In this document: positions 1 through 8,447 of the stretch, in pieces
Layout of the letters: every line of letters begins with the position of its first letter
Numbering within the stretch: the stretch's first letter is position 1
Assembly: GCF_000384115.1 (NCBI RefSeq)
Contig: NZ_KB913029.1
Location: 2,641,057-2,705,056, forward strand
Origin: Sporichthya polymorpha DSM 43042
GTDB lineage: Bacteria; Actinomycetota; Actinomycetes; Sporichthyales; Sporichthyaceae
Direction of reading: 5' to 3'
Length of the DNA: 64,000 nucleotides
Notes under the pieces: generated by a model
Databases searched by the model: none
The model's input: only the letters and a program-made list of their open reading frames with translations
What the model was told of the DNA's origin: nothing
Translations under genes and position numbers: made by a program

Positions 1-8
1 GTCAGGAC

Positions 9-593
9 GTGTGCGGTTCGGGACTCCGTCGGGTGCCCGCCCAGCCGGCGGAGACGGTGTGTGAGCAGGCGCGGCTGGACCTTCCTGCCACCCCTCGGTC
101 CGCCGGGGATGCACGACGGTTCGTGGCCGCGCAATGTGATCGCTGGGGTCTGCCGCTGCTCGTCGAGGACGGCGTTCTCGCCGTCAGCGAGCTGGTGGCC
201 AACGCGGTCGTGCACGGCCGCAGCGCTGTTCGCCTGACCCTGAGCCTGACCGGAGACGTCGTCGAGGTCGCCGTCGGGGACTCCAGTCCGCGCCCTCCGG
301 TCGTGCGCCCGGTACGCCTGAGTCTGGACGAGGACATCGATCAGGCGGTGGCGCTCTCGCGGGATCAGCTGGACGAACCCGGTGCGCAGTGGCTGATCGG
401 CGAGGCCGGCAGCATCACGGCCGGCCGCGGGATGTTGATCGTCGACGCCATCGCCGACGAGTGGGGCATCAGTTCGCGTGCCGTCGGCAAGGACGTCTGG
501 TTTCGGCTCCGGACCCCGACCGGCGCGGATCGGGTGTGCCGGTGCCCGGGCAGCGCGGCGACCACCCCGGGCGGTCTGCCCCTGCGAGTGTGA
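9..593 (+). CDS. Anti-sigma-factor-type ATP-binding protein (HATPase_c), possibly 5'-partial
   Basis: This is a small GHKL/HATPase_c protein of the RsbW/anti-sigma regulatory type, a family that usually binds ATP and controls sigma factors or anti-anti-sigma partners. The N box is seen as ELVANAVVHG around residues 64-73, and the G box as GRGMLIVDAIADEWG around residues 139-153. There is no dimerisation/phosphoacceptor domain, so it is not a complete sensor kinase. The reading frame stays open to the left edge and no convincing ribosome binding site precedes GTG 9. The true start may therefore lie outside the window, or at the in-frame GTG at 57. It ends just before a strong hairpin. The partner is unknown because upstream genes are not visible. 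Confidence 0.8.
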   Translation: MCGSGLRRVPAQPAETVCEQARLDLPATPRSAGDARRFVAAQCDRWGLPLLVEDGVLAVSELVANAVVHGRSAVRLTLSLTGDVVEVAVGDSSPRPPVVRPVRLSLDEDIDQAVALSRDQLDEPGAQWLIGEAGSITAGRGMLIVDAIADEWGISSRAVGKDVWFRLRTPTGADRVCRCPGSAATTPGGLPLRV

Positions 594-605
594 TCTTCCG
601 AGCAA

Positions 606-641
606 CCGAGAAGCCCCGGCGTGGCCGCCGGGGCTTCTCGG
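606..641. terminator. Perfect 15-bp-arm hairpin, likely bidirectional terminator
   Basis: The arms at 606-620 (CCGAGAAGCCCCGGC) and 627-641 are perfectly complementary around a 6-nt loop. The hairpin sits between two convergent genes, 13 bp after one stop and 27 bp before the other. There is no long U tract, which is common in high-GC actinobacterial terminators. Confidence 0.8.
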
Positions 642-668
642 AGTTCAGGTGGATCGTCAGACGGTTCC

Positions 669-1253
669 TCAGACGGTGACCGCCTCGCGGGTGCGCTGGC
701 GACCGACCAGCACCTCCGCGTCCGGGGCGACGCGCCGGGTGTGGGCGAAGCCGAGGATGCTGAGGACCCCGAGCACCGCCGCACCGGCGAAGGCGACCCA
801 GGCGCCGTAGAGCGCGAGCGTCCCCATCTTGCCGAAGGCGTAGGCGTTGAGCAGCAGACCGCGGAGGGTCTCACCGCGGAAGGCGGTCTGGACCTGCTCG
901 GCCAGCGCGGTGTCGGTCGGGTTCGCGCGGGACTCGGTGCTCAGCTGCGAGTAGGTCTTGCCGCCGGTGCTCTTCTCCAGGTGAACGGCGATGTAGTGGT
1001 CCGCGAAGGCCTTGGCCTGCTCGCCGGTGGTGAGCTGCTGGCCGGCGTACTTGTCGATGTACGGCCCGATCTTCGGGTCGGCCGTGGCCGGGCCCTTCTC
1101 CGGGAAGAAGATCTGCTGCTGGGACAGCTGGGTCTTGACCTCGTCGTTGACGAAGTTGTGGGCCGAGGTCAGCAGCCCGCCGCCGAGCAGCAGGATGCCC
1201 GCGAGCATGAGACCGACGGTGCTGACGATCTTGTCGAAAGCCGTGCGACGCAT
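669..1253 (-). CDS. Membrane-anchored protein of unknown function
   Basis: This 194-residue protein has a hydrophobic segment near residues 11-30 and a second one around residues 145-170, with an extracytoplasmic-looking loop of about 110 residues between them. I do not recognise a catalytic motif. The family seems to be an actinobacterial conserved hypothetical. The ATG at 1253 was chosen because it is preceded on the minus strand by GAGGGGG at suitable spacing and because the membrane segment follows directly. The longer open frame to 2450 runs antisense through an ABC ATPase gene and is not credible. It converges on the gene at 9-593 and diverges from the ABC exporter operon. Confidence 0.75.
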   Translation of the reverse strand: MRRTAFDKIVSTVGLMLAGILLLGGGLLTSAHNFVNDEVKTQLSQQQIFFPEKGPATADPKIGPYIDKYAGQQLTTGEQAKAFADHYIAVHLEKSTGGKTYSQLSTESRANPTDTALAEQVQTAFRGETLRGLLLNAYAFGKMGTLALYGAWVAFAGAAVLGVLSILGFAHTRRVAPDAEVLVGRQRTREAVTV

Positions 1254-1337
1254 GATGGTGTTCCCCCTCGAGAATGACCGGTTTTCGCGCCGGTCCGGTA
1301 TTCGCCCGTGTCGTCCGGGCCTACTACCAGCATCGGC

Positions 1338-1356
1338 GGGGCGGGGGTCCCGCCCC
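1338..1356. other. GC-rich palindrome between divergent genes
   Basis: Arms GGGGCGGG (1338-1345) and CCCGCCCC (1349-1356) flank a 3-nt loop. It lies in the 285-bp divergent gap 1254-1538. It could be a 5' UTR hairpin or a protein-binding site; no function can be assigned from sequence. Confidence 0.4.
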
Positions 1357-1431
1357 AGATGCCGAACGGCACCGGACGGCCCGCCGATCGGCCCCTCCCG
1401 GACGGGACTCTGGGACGGTCCCCGGGATTGC

Positions 1432-1445
1432 GGGCCGATCGGCCC
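1432..1445. promoter_or_regulatory. DevR-box-like palindrome upstream of ABC exporter operon
   Basis: The sequence GGGCCGATCGGCCC fits GGGNCNNNNGNCCC, the core of the DevR (DosR) box, exactly. It lies 94 bp upstream of the ABC ATPase start. A related half site, GCCGATCGGCCC, occurs about 50 bp further upstream. At this GC content isolated matches occur by chance, so binding is inferred. Confidence 0.35.
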
Positions 1446-1538
1446 GCCCGGCCGAGGTCGCCCGCCTCCTGCACCTCGCCGGCTTTCGACGGATCCTCGA
1501 ACCGTGGGCGCAGGCGGCGCCCGGTGGAGGAGTACGCG

Positions 1539-2429
1539 ATGTCGGTTCCGGCGCTGGAGCTGCGGGGCCTGACCAAGCGGTTCGGCTCGGTGACCGCCGT
1601 CGACCGGCTCACCCTGACCGTCAACCAGGGCGAGATCTTCGGGTTCCTCGGGCCGAACGGCGCCGGGAAGTCGACGACGATCCGGATGCTCCTGAACCTG
1701 CTCCGGGCCGACGCGGGGACCGCGCTGATTCTGGGCGTGCCCAGTACGGACGTGACCGCGGCGCACCAGCACGTCGCGTACGTCCCGGGCGACGTCGCGC
1801 TGTGGCCGCAGCTGACCGGCCGCGAGACGCTGGAGCTGCTGGGCAACCTGAGCGGCCGGGTCGACACCGCCTTCCGCGACGAGCTCGTCGCCCGCCTCCG
1901 CCTCAATCTCGACCAGCGCGTCCGCTCGTACTCCAAGGGGAACCGGCAGAAGGTCGCCCTGGTGGCCGCGTTCATGACCCGGCCCGACGTCCTGCTGCTC
2001 GACGAACCGACCGCCGGGCTCGACCCGCTGATGGAGGAGCAGTTCCAGCAGCTTGCTCGCGAGGCCGCCGCGCGCGGGCAGACGGTGTTCCTCTCCTCCC
2101 ACCTGCTCTCCGAGGTCGAGGACGTCTGCTCCCGGGTCGCGATCCTCCGCCGCGGGCGACTGGTCGAGCTCGCCGAGCTCGCGACTCTGCAGGGACTGGG
2201 CTCGACCGTGCTCGAGGCGACCTTCGACGGGGCACCGCCCCGACTCGACGACCTCGCCGGCGTCAGCCGGGTCGAGGCAATCCCGGGCGGGCTGCGGATG
2301 CACGTCGCCGGCTCGCCCGCCCCGGTCCTCGCCCGGCTCGCGGAGGCCGGCGTCAGCCGCCTGCGCAGCCATGAGCCCTCGCTGGAGGAGATCTTCCTCG
2401 GCTACTACGCCGATCCGGTGACGACGTGA
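1539..2429 (+). CDS. ABC transporter ATP-binding protein (ABC-2 type exporter)
   Basis: This 296-residue nucleotide-binding subunit would drive the membrane partner encoded immediately downstream. Walker A is GPNGAGKST near residue 40. The signature motif is the YSKGNRQK variant rather than LSGGQ. Walker B is VLLLDEPTAGLDPL, followed by the switch histidine in FLSSHLLSEVED. The ATG at 1539 has a GGTGGAGGAG ribosome binding site, so the upstream in-frame extension is rejected. The stop overlaps the next start in a GTGA junction, indicating translational coupling. The subtype resembles exporters annotated for polyketide antibiotics or daunorubicin-like drugs, but the substrate cannot be told from sequence. 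Confidence 0.9.
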   Translation: MSVPALELRGLTKRFGSVTAVDRLTLTVNQGEIFGFLGPNGAGKSTTIRMLLNLLRADAGTALILGVPSTDVTAAHQHVAYVPGDVALWPQLTGRETLELLGNLSGRVDTAFRDELVARLRLNLDQRVRSYSKGNRQKVALVAAFMTRPDVLLLDEPTAGLDPLMEEQFQQLAREAAARGQTVFLSSHLLSEVEDVCSRVAILRRGRLVELAELATLQGLGSTVLEATFDGAPPRLDDLAGVSRVEAIPGGLRMHVAGSPAPVLARLAEAGVSRLRSHEPSLEEIFLGYYADPVTT

Positions 2430-4066
2430 CCGCGGTGGCAGCTGTCGCACCGCGCCCGCAGGCGGCCGCGCCGACGCTGCCGGCTCCGCGGGCAGCGGCC
2501 GTCGCGCGGTTGTACCTCCGGCTGGTCCGGCGCAGTGCGCTGCTCACCGGAACCGCGATGGTGGTCTACCTCGTCGTCGAGGTCCTCGCGTTCCGAGCGG
2601 CCTACCCCGATGCCGGAGCGCGTGACTCGCTCCTGCGGATGGCCGACAACGCCGCCGTCCGCATGCTGCAGGGGGTCCCGCACGGCATCGACGACACCGG
2701 CGCCTACGTGGTGTGGGACGCCGGCTGGATGATCCACTCCATCGTCGCGCTGTGGGCGATTGTGCTGACGACCCGGCTGCTTCGCGCCGAGGAGGACACC
2801 GACCGGGTCGCCCTGGTCCTGTCCGCTCCCGTCGCGGCGGGCCGTGCGCTCACCGCGCAACTCGGAGTCCTGTTCGGGTCGTCCGTCCTGGTCGGGGGCC
2901 TGAGCGCCGCGGCCCTTGTGGCCACCGGGACCGGTCTGGCGGGCTCGCTGCTGTTCGGTGCGGGCCTCGTCGGCTCCGCCGCCGTCTTTGTCGGTGTCGC
3001 TGCGGTGACGTCGCAGCTCGCGGGGGACCGCCGCCGGGCCCTGGGAATGGCAGCCGGCGTACTCGGGGCCGCCTTCGCCCTGCGGATGGTCGCCTACAGC
3101 GGTGAGTCCCGCGCGTGGTTGCGGTTCGCCACTCCCTACGGGTGGGCCGACGAGCTCCGCCCCTTCGACGCCAACCACTGGGCCGCGCTGGCGCTGCCGG
3201 CGGTCACGGCGGTCGGCCTCGCGGTGCTCGCCGCCTTCCTGCGGGAACGCCGGGACGCCGGTGTCGGCCTGCTCGCCGGCCGCGAGCGCACCCAGGCCCG
3301 CCTGCGGTTCCTCTCCGGGCCGATCGCGCTCTCGTGGCGGCTCAACGTCGGTGTCCTGACGGGCTGGCTCGTCGGCACCGTCGCCTATGCGGCCATGGTC
3401 GGGGCGCTCTCCCCGGTGGCCACCGAGTTCGGCAGCGACGACCCGGACACCCAGAAGATGCTCGAGCGCTTCGGCATGGAAATGGTGCTGACCGAGCGCG
3501 GTTTCGTCGCGCTGCTCGGACCGATGCTCGGTCTGGTCCTCGCCCTCTACGTCTGTTGGCGCATCGGCGCCGCGCACGTCGAGGAAGCCGTCGGGCACCT
3601 GGACGTTCTGCTCGCCCAACCGGTGGCCCGCGGGCGGTGGATCGCGGGTCACGCGCTGCTCGCCGGCGTCGGCGCACTCGTGCTCGCGGTCGGGGCTGCG
3701 GCGGCTATCTGGATCTCGGCCGCGCTCGTCGGAGCCGACGTCGGCCCTGGTGACGGCGCCGCCGCGCTCGCGGCCCAGCTGCCTCTCGTTCTGACGTTCG
3801 GTGGGCTCGCACTTCTGCTCCTCGGGCTCGCGCCCCGCCTGACGACGACACTCCCCGCGGCGCTGGTGGTCGTCGCCTACCTGCTGCAGATGCTCGGCCC
3901 GGCGTTGGGGGTTCCGAACGCGGTGGTCGCCGTCTCGCCGTTCCACCACCTGGGCTACGTGCCGGTCGAACCGCTGCGCGTCCTGCCCGCCCTGATCCTC
4001 GTCGCGGCCGGCGTGGTCGCGGCGGTCGGGGGAACCCTGGCGTTCCACCGACGCGACATCCAGTGA
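2426..4066 (+). CDS. ABC transporter permease, 12-TM polyketide-antibiotic-exporter type
   Basis: This 546-residue, highly hydrophobic protein appears to have two similar halves of about six membrane segments each. That fits ABC-2-type permeases annotated as exporters of polyketide antibiotics. The GTG start at 2426 overlaps the stop of the ATPase gene by four bases, so the two are surely co-expressed. Together they would form a full exporter at the cytoplasmic membrane. Nothing in the window shows a biosynthetic cluster, so the substrate is open; a self-protection or lipid/drug export role is possible. A small membrane protein follows in the same operon. Confidence 0.85.
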   Translation: MTAVAAVAPRPQAAAPTLPAPRAAAVARLYLRLVRRSALLTGTAMVVYLVVEVLAFRAAYPDAGARDSLLRMADNAAVRMLQGVPHGIDDTGAYVVWDAGWMIHSIVALWAIVLTTRLLRAEEDTDRVALVLSAPVAAGRALTAQLGVLFGSSVLVGGLSAAALVATGTGLAGSLLFGAGLVGSAAVFVGVAAVTSQLAGDRRRALGMAAGVLGAAFALRMVAYSGESRAWLRFATPYGWADELRPFDANHWAALALPAVTAVGLAVLAAFLRERRDAGVGLLAGRERTQARLRFLSGPIALSWRLNVGVLTGWLVGTVAYAAMVGALSPVATEFGSDDPDTQKMLERFGMEMVLTERGFVALLGPMLGLVLALYVCWRIGAAHVEEAVGHLDVLLAQPVARGRWIAGHALLAGVGALVLAVGAAAAIWISAALVGADVGPGDGAAALAAQLPLVLTFGGLALLLLGLAPRLTTTLPAALVVVAYLLQMLGPALGVPNAVVAVSPFHHLGYVPVEPLRVLPALILVAAGVVAAVGGTLAFHRRDIQ

Positions 4067-4077
4067 AGGAGCACACC

Positions 4078-4314
4078 ATGGACCAGACCTCGCAGACCGC
4101 GGCCGTCGTCGTGCCCATCGCCGCCGCGTTCGGCCTGATGGGACTCGTCCTCATCCCGAGCCTGGCCATCCGGTCGGTCAAGCACGCCATCTGCCCCGAG
4201 CGGGCCCGCCGCGAGGCGGCCGAGCGTGCGGCGGCCCAGCGTGAGGGCGCGCCGCTCGGCGGGGCGGCGACCATCGGGACGCAGCGCCGCGCGGAGGAGC
4301 ACGCCACGCGCTGA
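4078..4314 (+). CDS. Small single-TM protein
   Basis: This 78-residue protein has one membrane segment (about residues 8-30) followed by a basic, alanine- and arginine-rich cytoplasmic tail. I do not recognise the family. ATG 4078 is preceded by AAGGAG and is preferred to the in-frame GTG at 4063, which overlaps the permease stop. The tight coupling to the ABC permease suggests an accessory or stabilising subunit, but that is inference. Confidence 0.6.
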   Translation: MDQTSQTAAVVVPIAAAFGLMGLVLIPSLAIRSVKHAICPERARREAAERAAAQREGAPLGGAATIGTQRRAEEHATR

Positions 4315-4354
4315 GGCGTGGCCGGTCGCCGTCCGATCGCCCGTGTGTTGAACG

Positions 4355-6745
4355 ATGGGCGTCATGGCGTTGGACGGACTGACCGCGGCCGAGGTGGCCG
4401 AGCGCGTCGCTGACGGCCGCTCCAACGACGTGCCGGTGGTGGCCGCGCGCTCGATCCGCGACATCGTCCGGTCGAACGTCTTCACCCGGTTCAACGCGGT
4501 GATCGGGACGCTGGCGGTCCTGATGATCGTCATCGGTCCGCCGCAGGACGCCCTGTTCGGGTTCGTCATCGTCGTCAACACCGGCATCGGGATCGTGCAG
4601 GAGGTCCGCGCGAAGCGGACCCTGGAGCGCCTGGCGATCGTGGGGGAGTCCCGTCCGCGCGTGCGCCGCGACGGACGTGTCGTCGAGGTCGCGCCGCGCG
4701 AGCTCGTCCTCGACGACCTCGTGGAGCTCGGGGCGGGCGACGAGATCGTCGTCGACGGCGAGATCGTGGCCGCCGATGCGCTGGAGGTCGACGAGTCCCT
4801 GCTGACCGGGGAGTCCGACGCCGTGCACCGCGTCGTCGGGGAGCACGTGCTCTCGGGCTCGTTCGTCGTCGCCGGGAGCGGTGTCTACCGCGCCACCCGT
4901 GTCGGGCGGGAGGCGTACGCCGCGCAGCTCGCCGAGGAGGCCAGCCGGTTCACCCTGACCGCGTCGGAGCTGCGCCACGGCGTCGACGCGATCCTGCGCA
5001 TCATCACCTACCTGATGATCCCGGCCGCGGTGCTCATCGTGATCAGCCAGCTCACGATCGACGACGAGCCGACCCGGGACGCGCTGCGGGGCACGGTCGC
5101 GGCCCTGGTGCCGATGGTCCCCGAGGGCCTGGTCCTGCTGACCAGCCTGGCGTTCGCCGTCGGGGTCGTCCGGCTCGGGCGGCGGCAGTGCCTGGTCCAG
5201 GAACTGCCCGCCATCGAGGGCCTTGCGCGGGTTGACGTCGTGTGCACGGACAAGACCGGCACGCTCACCGAGAACGGCATGCGCCTGGCCGAGCTGCGGG
5301 TGTGCAACGGCCACGACGAGTCGGCCGCGGTGCTCACCGCGATGGCGGCCGCCGACCCGCGGCCCAACGCCAGCATGCTCGCGATCGCCGAGGCGTACCC
5401 GCCGGGCGCGGAGGTCCCGGCAGCCGCGCGAGTGATGCCGTTCTCCTCGGCGCGCAAGTGGAGCGGCGTCGGGTTCGACTCGACCGCCGCGGCGGGGGAC
5501 TGGGTCCTCGGTGCCCCCGACGTCCTGCTCGACGCGGCGGACCCGGCCCGGGTCGAGGCCGAGGGGGCCGGGGCTCAGGGCCTGCGCGTCCTGCTGCTCG
5601 GCCGCGCGGCCGGCGCGGTCGACGGCCCGGACGGCCCGGGCTCCATCGAGGCCGCCGCCCTCGTCGTCCTGGAGCAGCGCATCCGGCCGGAGGCCGGTCC
5701 GGCGCTGCGGTACTTCGAGTCGCAGGACGTGACGCTGAAGGTTGTCTCCGGCGACAACGCGGTCTCGGTCGGGGCGGTCGCCGCCGCGCTGGAGCTCGAC
5801 GGCGCGGACCATCCGCTGGACGCCCGGCAGCTGCCGGCCGAGCCGGAGGCGTTCGCCGAGGCCGTCGAGAACACGAGCGTCTTCGGGCGCGTGACGCCCA
5901 CTCAGAAGCGCGAGATGGTGGGTGCCTTGCACTCCCGCGGCCACACGGTCGCGATGACCGGCGACGGCGTCAACGACGTGCTCGCGCTCAAGGACGCCGA
6001 CATCGGCGTCGCGATGGGCTCGGGCAGCGCCGCCAGCCGCGCAGTCGCGCAGATCGTGCTGCTCGACAACTCCTTCGCGACGCTGCCGCACGTCGTCGCG
6101 GAGGGCCGGCGGGTGATCGGCAACATCGAACGGGTCGCGAACCTGTTCCTCACCAAGACCGTCTACTCGGTCCTGCTGGCGATCGTCATCGGCGTGATGG
6201 GAATCCCGTTCCCGTTCCTGCCGCGGCACCTCACGCTGGTCGGTTCGTTGACGATCGGGATCCCGGCGTTCTTCCTCGCGCTCGCGCCCAACACCGAGCG
6301 GGCACGGCCCGGCTTCGTCCGGCGGGTGCTGCGGCTGGCGGTCCCGGCCGGGGTGGTGGCCGGCGTGTGCAGTGTCGGCACCTACCTGCTCGTGCGCGAG
6401 ATGGACTCCGCGACCGAGGACCAGCACAGCACCGCCGCGGTCCTCGCGTTGTTCGTCGTGTCGGTCTGGGTGCTCGTCGTCGTGGCGCGGCCGCTGACGT
6501 GGTGGAAGCTGCTGGTCGTTGCCGCCGCGTGCGGAAGCTTCCTGATGTGCCTGCTCGTCCCGTCGCTGCAGGACTTCTGGGCGCTGTACCCCGACCACGT
6601 GGGCGCGACCACGACGGCGCTCTCCGTCGGTGCCGTCGGCTGCGTCGCGATCGAGATCAGTGCCCGGGTGCAGGGTCGGGCAGGTCGAAACCCGGGTCCA
6701 CCGACGAACCGTTCTCGTCGTGCGGACCTCGCTGCGAGAGCGTGA
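4355..6745 (+). CDS. ctpE: P-type cation-transporting ATPase, CtpE-like
   Basis: This 796-residue P-type ATPase has the phosphorylation motif DKTGTLTE with Asp299, the actuator loop LLTGESD, and the hinge motif GDGVNDVLALKDADIGVAMG. There are clusters of membrane segments before and after the catalytic core. There is no N-terminal heavy-metal-binding CxxC domain. Length and motif order match mycobacterial CtpE (reported there as a calcium importer) better than the longer CtpF of the DosR regulon. The ATG at 4355 lacks a clear ribosome binding site; ATG 4364 in the same frame is an alternative. The last 89 bases overlap the convergent gene on the minus strand. Confidence 0.85.
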   Translation: MGVMALDGLTAAEVAERVADGRSNDVPVVAARSIRDIVRSNVFTRFNAVIGTLAVLMIVIGPPQDALFGFVIVVNTGIGIVQEVRAKRTLERLAIVGESRPRVRRDGRVVEVAPRELVLDDLVELGAGDEIVVDGEIVAADALEVDESLLTGESDAVHRVVGEHVLSGSFVVAGSGVYRATRVGREAYAAQLAEEASRFTLTASELRHGVDAILRIITYLMIPAAVLIVISQLTIDDEPTRDALRGTVAALVPMVPEGLVLLTSLAFAVGVVRLGRRQCLVQELPAIEGLARVDVVCTDKTGTLTENGMRLAELRVCNGHDESAAVLTAMAAADPRPNASMLAIAEAYPPGAEVPAAARVMPFSSARKWSGVGFDSTAAAGDWVLGAPDVLLDAADPARVEAEGAGAQGLRVLLLGRAAGAVDGPDGPGSIEAAALVVLEQRIRPEAGPALRYFESQDVTLKVVSGDNAVSVGAVAAALELDGADHPLDARQLPAEPEAFAEAVENTSVFGRVTPTQKREMVGALHSRGHTVAMTGDGVNDVLALKDADIGVAMGSGSAASRAVAQIVLLDNSFATLPHVVAEGRRVIGNIERVANLFLTKTVYSVLLAIVIGVMGIPFPFLPRHLTLVGSLTIGIPAFFLALAPNTERARPGFVRRVLRLAVPAGVVAGVCSVGTYLLVREMDSATEDQHSTAAVLALFVVSVWVLVVVARPLTWWKLLVVAAACGSFLMCLLVPSLQDFWALYPDHVGATTTALSVGAVGCVAIEISARVQGRAGRNPGPPTNRSRRADLAARA

Positions 6746-7976
6746 ACGCCGAGCGGGTCAGGAAGCACGGGTCCACCACGCGCAGGTTCCCGACCCGGCC
6801 GTCCGGATCGATCTCGACGCGCGCTGCCACCGTGCCCTGCGGGCCCTCGACCAGGCCGATGCCGTGCGTGTGCCGGGCGGTGGCCCCGAAGGCCGCGGGG
6901 GCGGGCGTGCCGACCGCCCGCTGGGCCGCCGGGAGGAGGTCGCGCAGCAGGCGGAGCCCGGTCCCCAGTTCGCCGACCCGGAGCTCCAGCCGGGCGAGCG
7001 CGTCCCCGCGACGCGAGGTGACCGGGTTGACCCCGGCGGTCGCCGGGTGGAACGGATGGTCGCGCCGGGCGTCGACGTCGACGCCACTGGCGCGGGCCAC
7101 GGGGCCGAGGGCTCCGGTCATCGCGGCGTGACGGTTCGTCAGGATCCAACGGTGCCGGTACGTCGCGGCCAGGGCGGGACTGGACAGCGCCTTCTCCCGG
7201 AGCTCGGCCGCGACGTGCTCCAGGGCACGCAGCCGACGGGAATCGGGCAGGCCGCGCAGGACGACCCCGCCGGGCACGACCGCGCCGCGGAGCGAACGGT
7301 GTCCGGTGATCTCCTCGCTCAGCGCGAGGAACTCGTGGTGGAGGCCGAGGGCTTCGGCGGACCACCGCGTCAGCCCCGCGTCCCCGCACATCGCGCCGAT
7401 CGAGCGGAGGTGGCTCGCCGCACGTTCCAGTTCCACGAGAACGGCCCGCGCAGCGGCCACCGGCGAGGGCACGGCGAAGTCGAACGCGTCCTCGACGGCG
7501 AGGCAGAACGCGACGGCGTGCGCGAACGCGGAACACGGCTGGGCCTGTTCGACACGAGGAAGCGCCTCGACGGGTCGCTGACCCACCGCGTCGGTCTCCC
7601 AGGACCGCCGCGTGGGGCCCGCGGCGGCGCCCAGCCGGCCGGGTCGCGGCGGAGCCGAACTGGCCAACAGGCCGTGGGTCTCGTAGAGCTCGCGTTCGAA
7701 CCGGCCGGCGGGGAAGCTGAGCAGGGCCAGGCTCGGGACGGTGTCGCCGCCGGGTTCGGTGCGCGCCACGAGTTCGACGCGCCGATCCGGATGAGCAGCC
7801 GTGAACAGGTACACGATGCGGTGCGACTCGTCGTCCTCGGGAATCGCGGTGACGAGGGCCAGCCGGAACCCGTCGTTCAGCAGAGCCTCCGCGCGCCAGG
7901 GCAGGTCGATCACGCTGACCTCCTGGGACGGGCGGAACCGGGCGGGGGCCGGGCGGTGCGCGAGCGAGGACGTCAT
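6657..7976 (-). CDS. Orphan NiFe-hydrogenase/complex-I large-subunit-like protein (NuoC-NuoD-like fusion)
   Basis: The first ~120 of 439 residues look like the 30-kDa (NuoC) subunit of complex I, with the diagnostic ERELYETHGL at residues 94-103. The rest resembles the 49-kDa/HyfG-type hydrogenase large subunit. The metal-binding cysteines are mostly missing. The L1 region reads PRVEQAQPCSAFAHA (Cys148, His153) instead of a CxxC motif, and the L2 region reads DPCFLTRSAF (Cys404) instead of DPCxxC. No other hydrogenase or complex I gene is nearby, so it is an orphan. ATG 7976 is chosen for its AAGGAA site; a longer start at 8009 would run into the operator palindrome. It diverges from an ArsR regulator. 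The function is unknown, and an electron-transfer or scaffold role is only a guess. Confidence 0.75.
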   Translation of the reverse strand: MTSSLAHRPAPARFRPSQEVSVIDLPWRAEALLNDGFRLALVTAIPEDDESHRIVYLFTAAHPDRRVELVARTEPGGDTVPSLALLSFPAGRFERELYETHGLLASSAPPRPGRLGAAAGPTRRSWETDAVGQRPVEALPRVEQAQPCSAFAHAVAFCLAVEDAFDFAVPSPVAAARAVLVELERAASHLRSIGAMCGDAGLTRWSAEALGLHHEFLALSEEITGHRSLRGAVVPGGVVLRGLPDSRRLRALEHVAAELREKALSSPALAATYRHRWILTNRHAAMTGALGPVARASGVDVDARRDHPFHPATAGVNPVTSRRGDALARLELRVGELGTGLRLLRDLLPAAQRAVGTPAPAAFGATARHTHGIGLVEGPQGTVAARVEIDPDGRVGNLRVVDPCFLTRSAFTLSQRGPHDENGSSVDPGFDLPDPAPGH

Positions 7977-7996
7977 GGCAGAGATTCCTTGCGAGG

Positions 7997-8026
7997 TGAT
8001 GAGTTGCAAGATTCTTCAACTCATCA
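7997..8026. promoter_or_regulatory. Perfect palindrome, probable ArsR operator
   Basis: The arms TGATGAGTTG (7997-8006) and CAACTCATCA (8017-8026) are perfectly complementary around a 10-nt AT-rich spacer, which is itself nearly palindromic. It lies between the divergent hydrogenase-like gene and the arsR gene. It is one of the few AT-rich spots in the region. This layout is typical for an operator that controls both promoters. Confidence 0.65.
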
Positions 8027-8071
8027 TATACTGGATTGACGGTATGTGAAGACCCCGAGGACGGGAGTCCG

Positions 8072-8440
8072 GTGACGACACCGCTGCACCAACTGAAGGC
8101 CGAGTTCTTCAAGACGCTCGGCCACCCGGTGCGCATCCGGGTCCTGGAACTGCTCAGCGAGCGCGAGCAGACGGTCGCCGAGATGCTGCCCGAGGTGAAC
8201 GTCGAGGCGTCGAACCTCTCGCAGCAGCTCGCTGTCCTGCGCCGCGCCGGCCTGGTCACGTCGCGGCGCGAGGGGTCGAACGTCCGTTACGCCCTCGTCA
8301 GCCCGAAGGTGGCCGAACTGCTTGTCGTCGCCCGCGGCATCCTGACCTCGGTCCTGAGCGGCCAGGCCGGCCTGCTGACCGACATGCACGAGCAGTACCC
8401 CGAGGAACAGGTCGTTCCGCGGCGGCGCCGCGCTGGGTGA
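8072..8440 (+). CDS. ArsR-family transcriptional regulator
   Basis: This is a winged-helix repressor of the ArsR/SmtB family, 122 residues from GTG 8072. The helix-turn-helix is visible as ASNLSQQLAVLRRAGLVTSR, with the wing EGSNVRYAL after it. The classical ELCVCDL metal-binding helix is absent (TVAEMLPEV instead), so it may sense a non-metal signal. GTG 8072 was preferred to TTG 8036 because the family usually begins close to the LKAEFFKTLGHPVR helix. It most likely binds the 30-bp palindrome upstream and controls itself and the divergent hydrogenase-like gene. Confidence 0.85.
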   Translation: MTTPLHQLKAEFFKTLGHPVRIRVLELLSEREQTVAEMLPEVNVEASNLSQQLAVLRRAGLVTSRREGSNVRYALVSPKVAELLVVARGILTSVLSGQAGLLTDMHEQYPEEQVVPRRRRAG

Positions 8441-8447
8441 CCCCGCG

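Noticed and set aside
4178-6598. Minus-strand open frame of 806 codons antisense to the P-type ATPase
   Set aside because: Arg/Asp/His-rich shadow composition; the plus strand encodes all P-type ATPase motifs in order.
6657-7976. Reading the orphan protein as a functional NiFe hydrogenase
   Set aside because: Three of the four metal-ligand cysteines are missing by my alignment and no other hydrogenase gene lies nearby.
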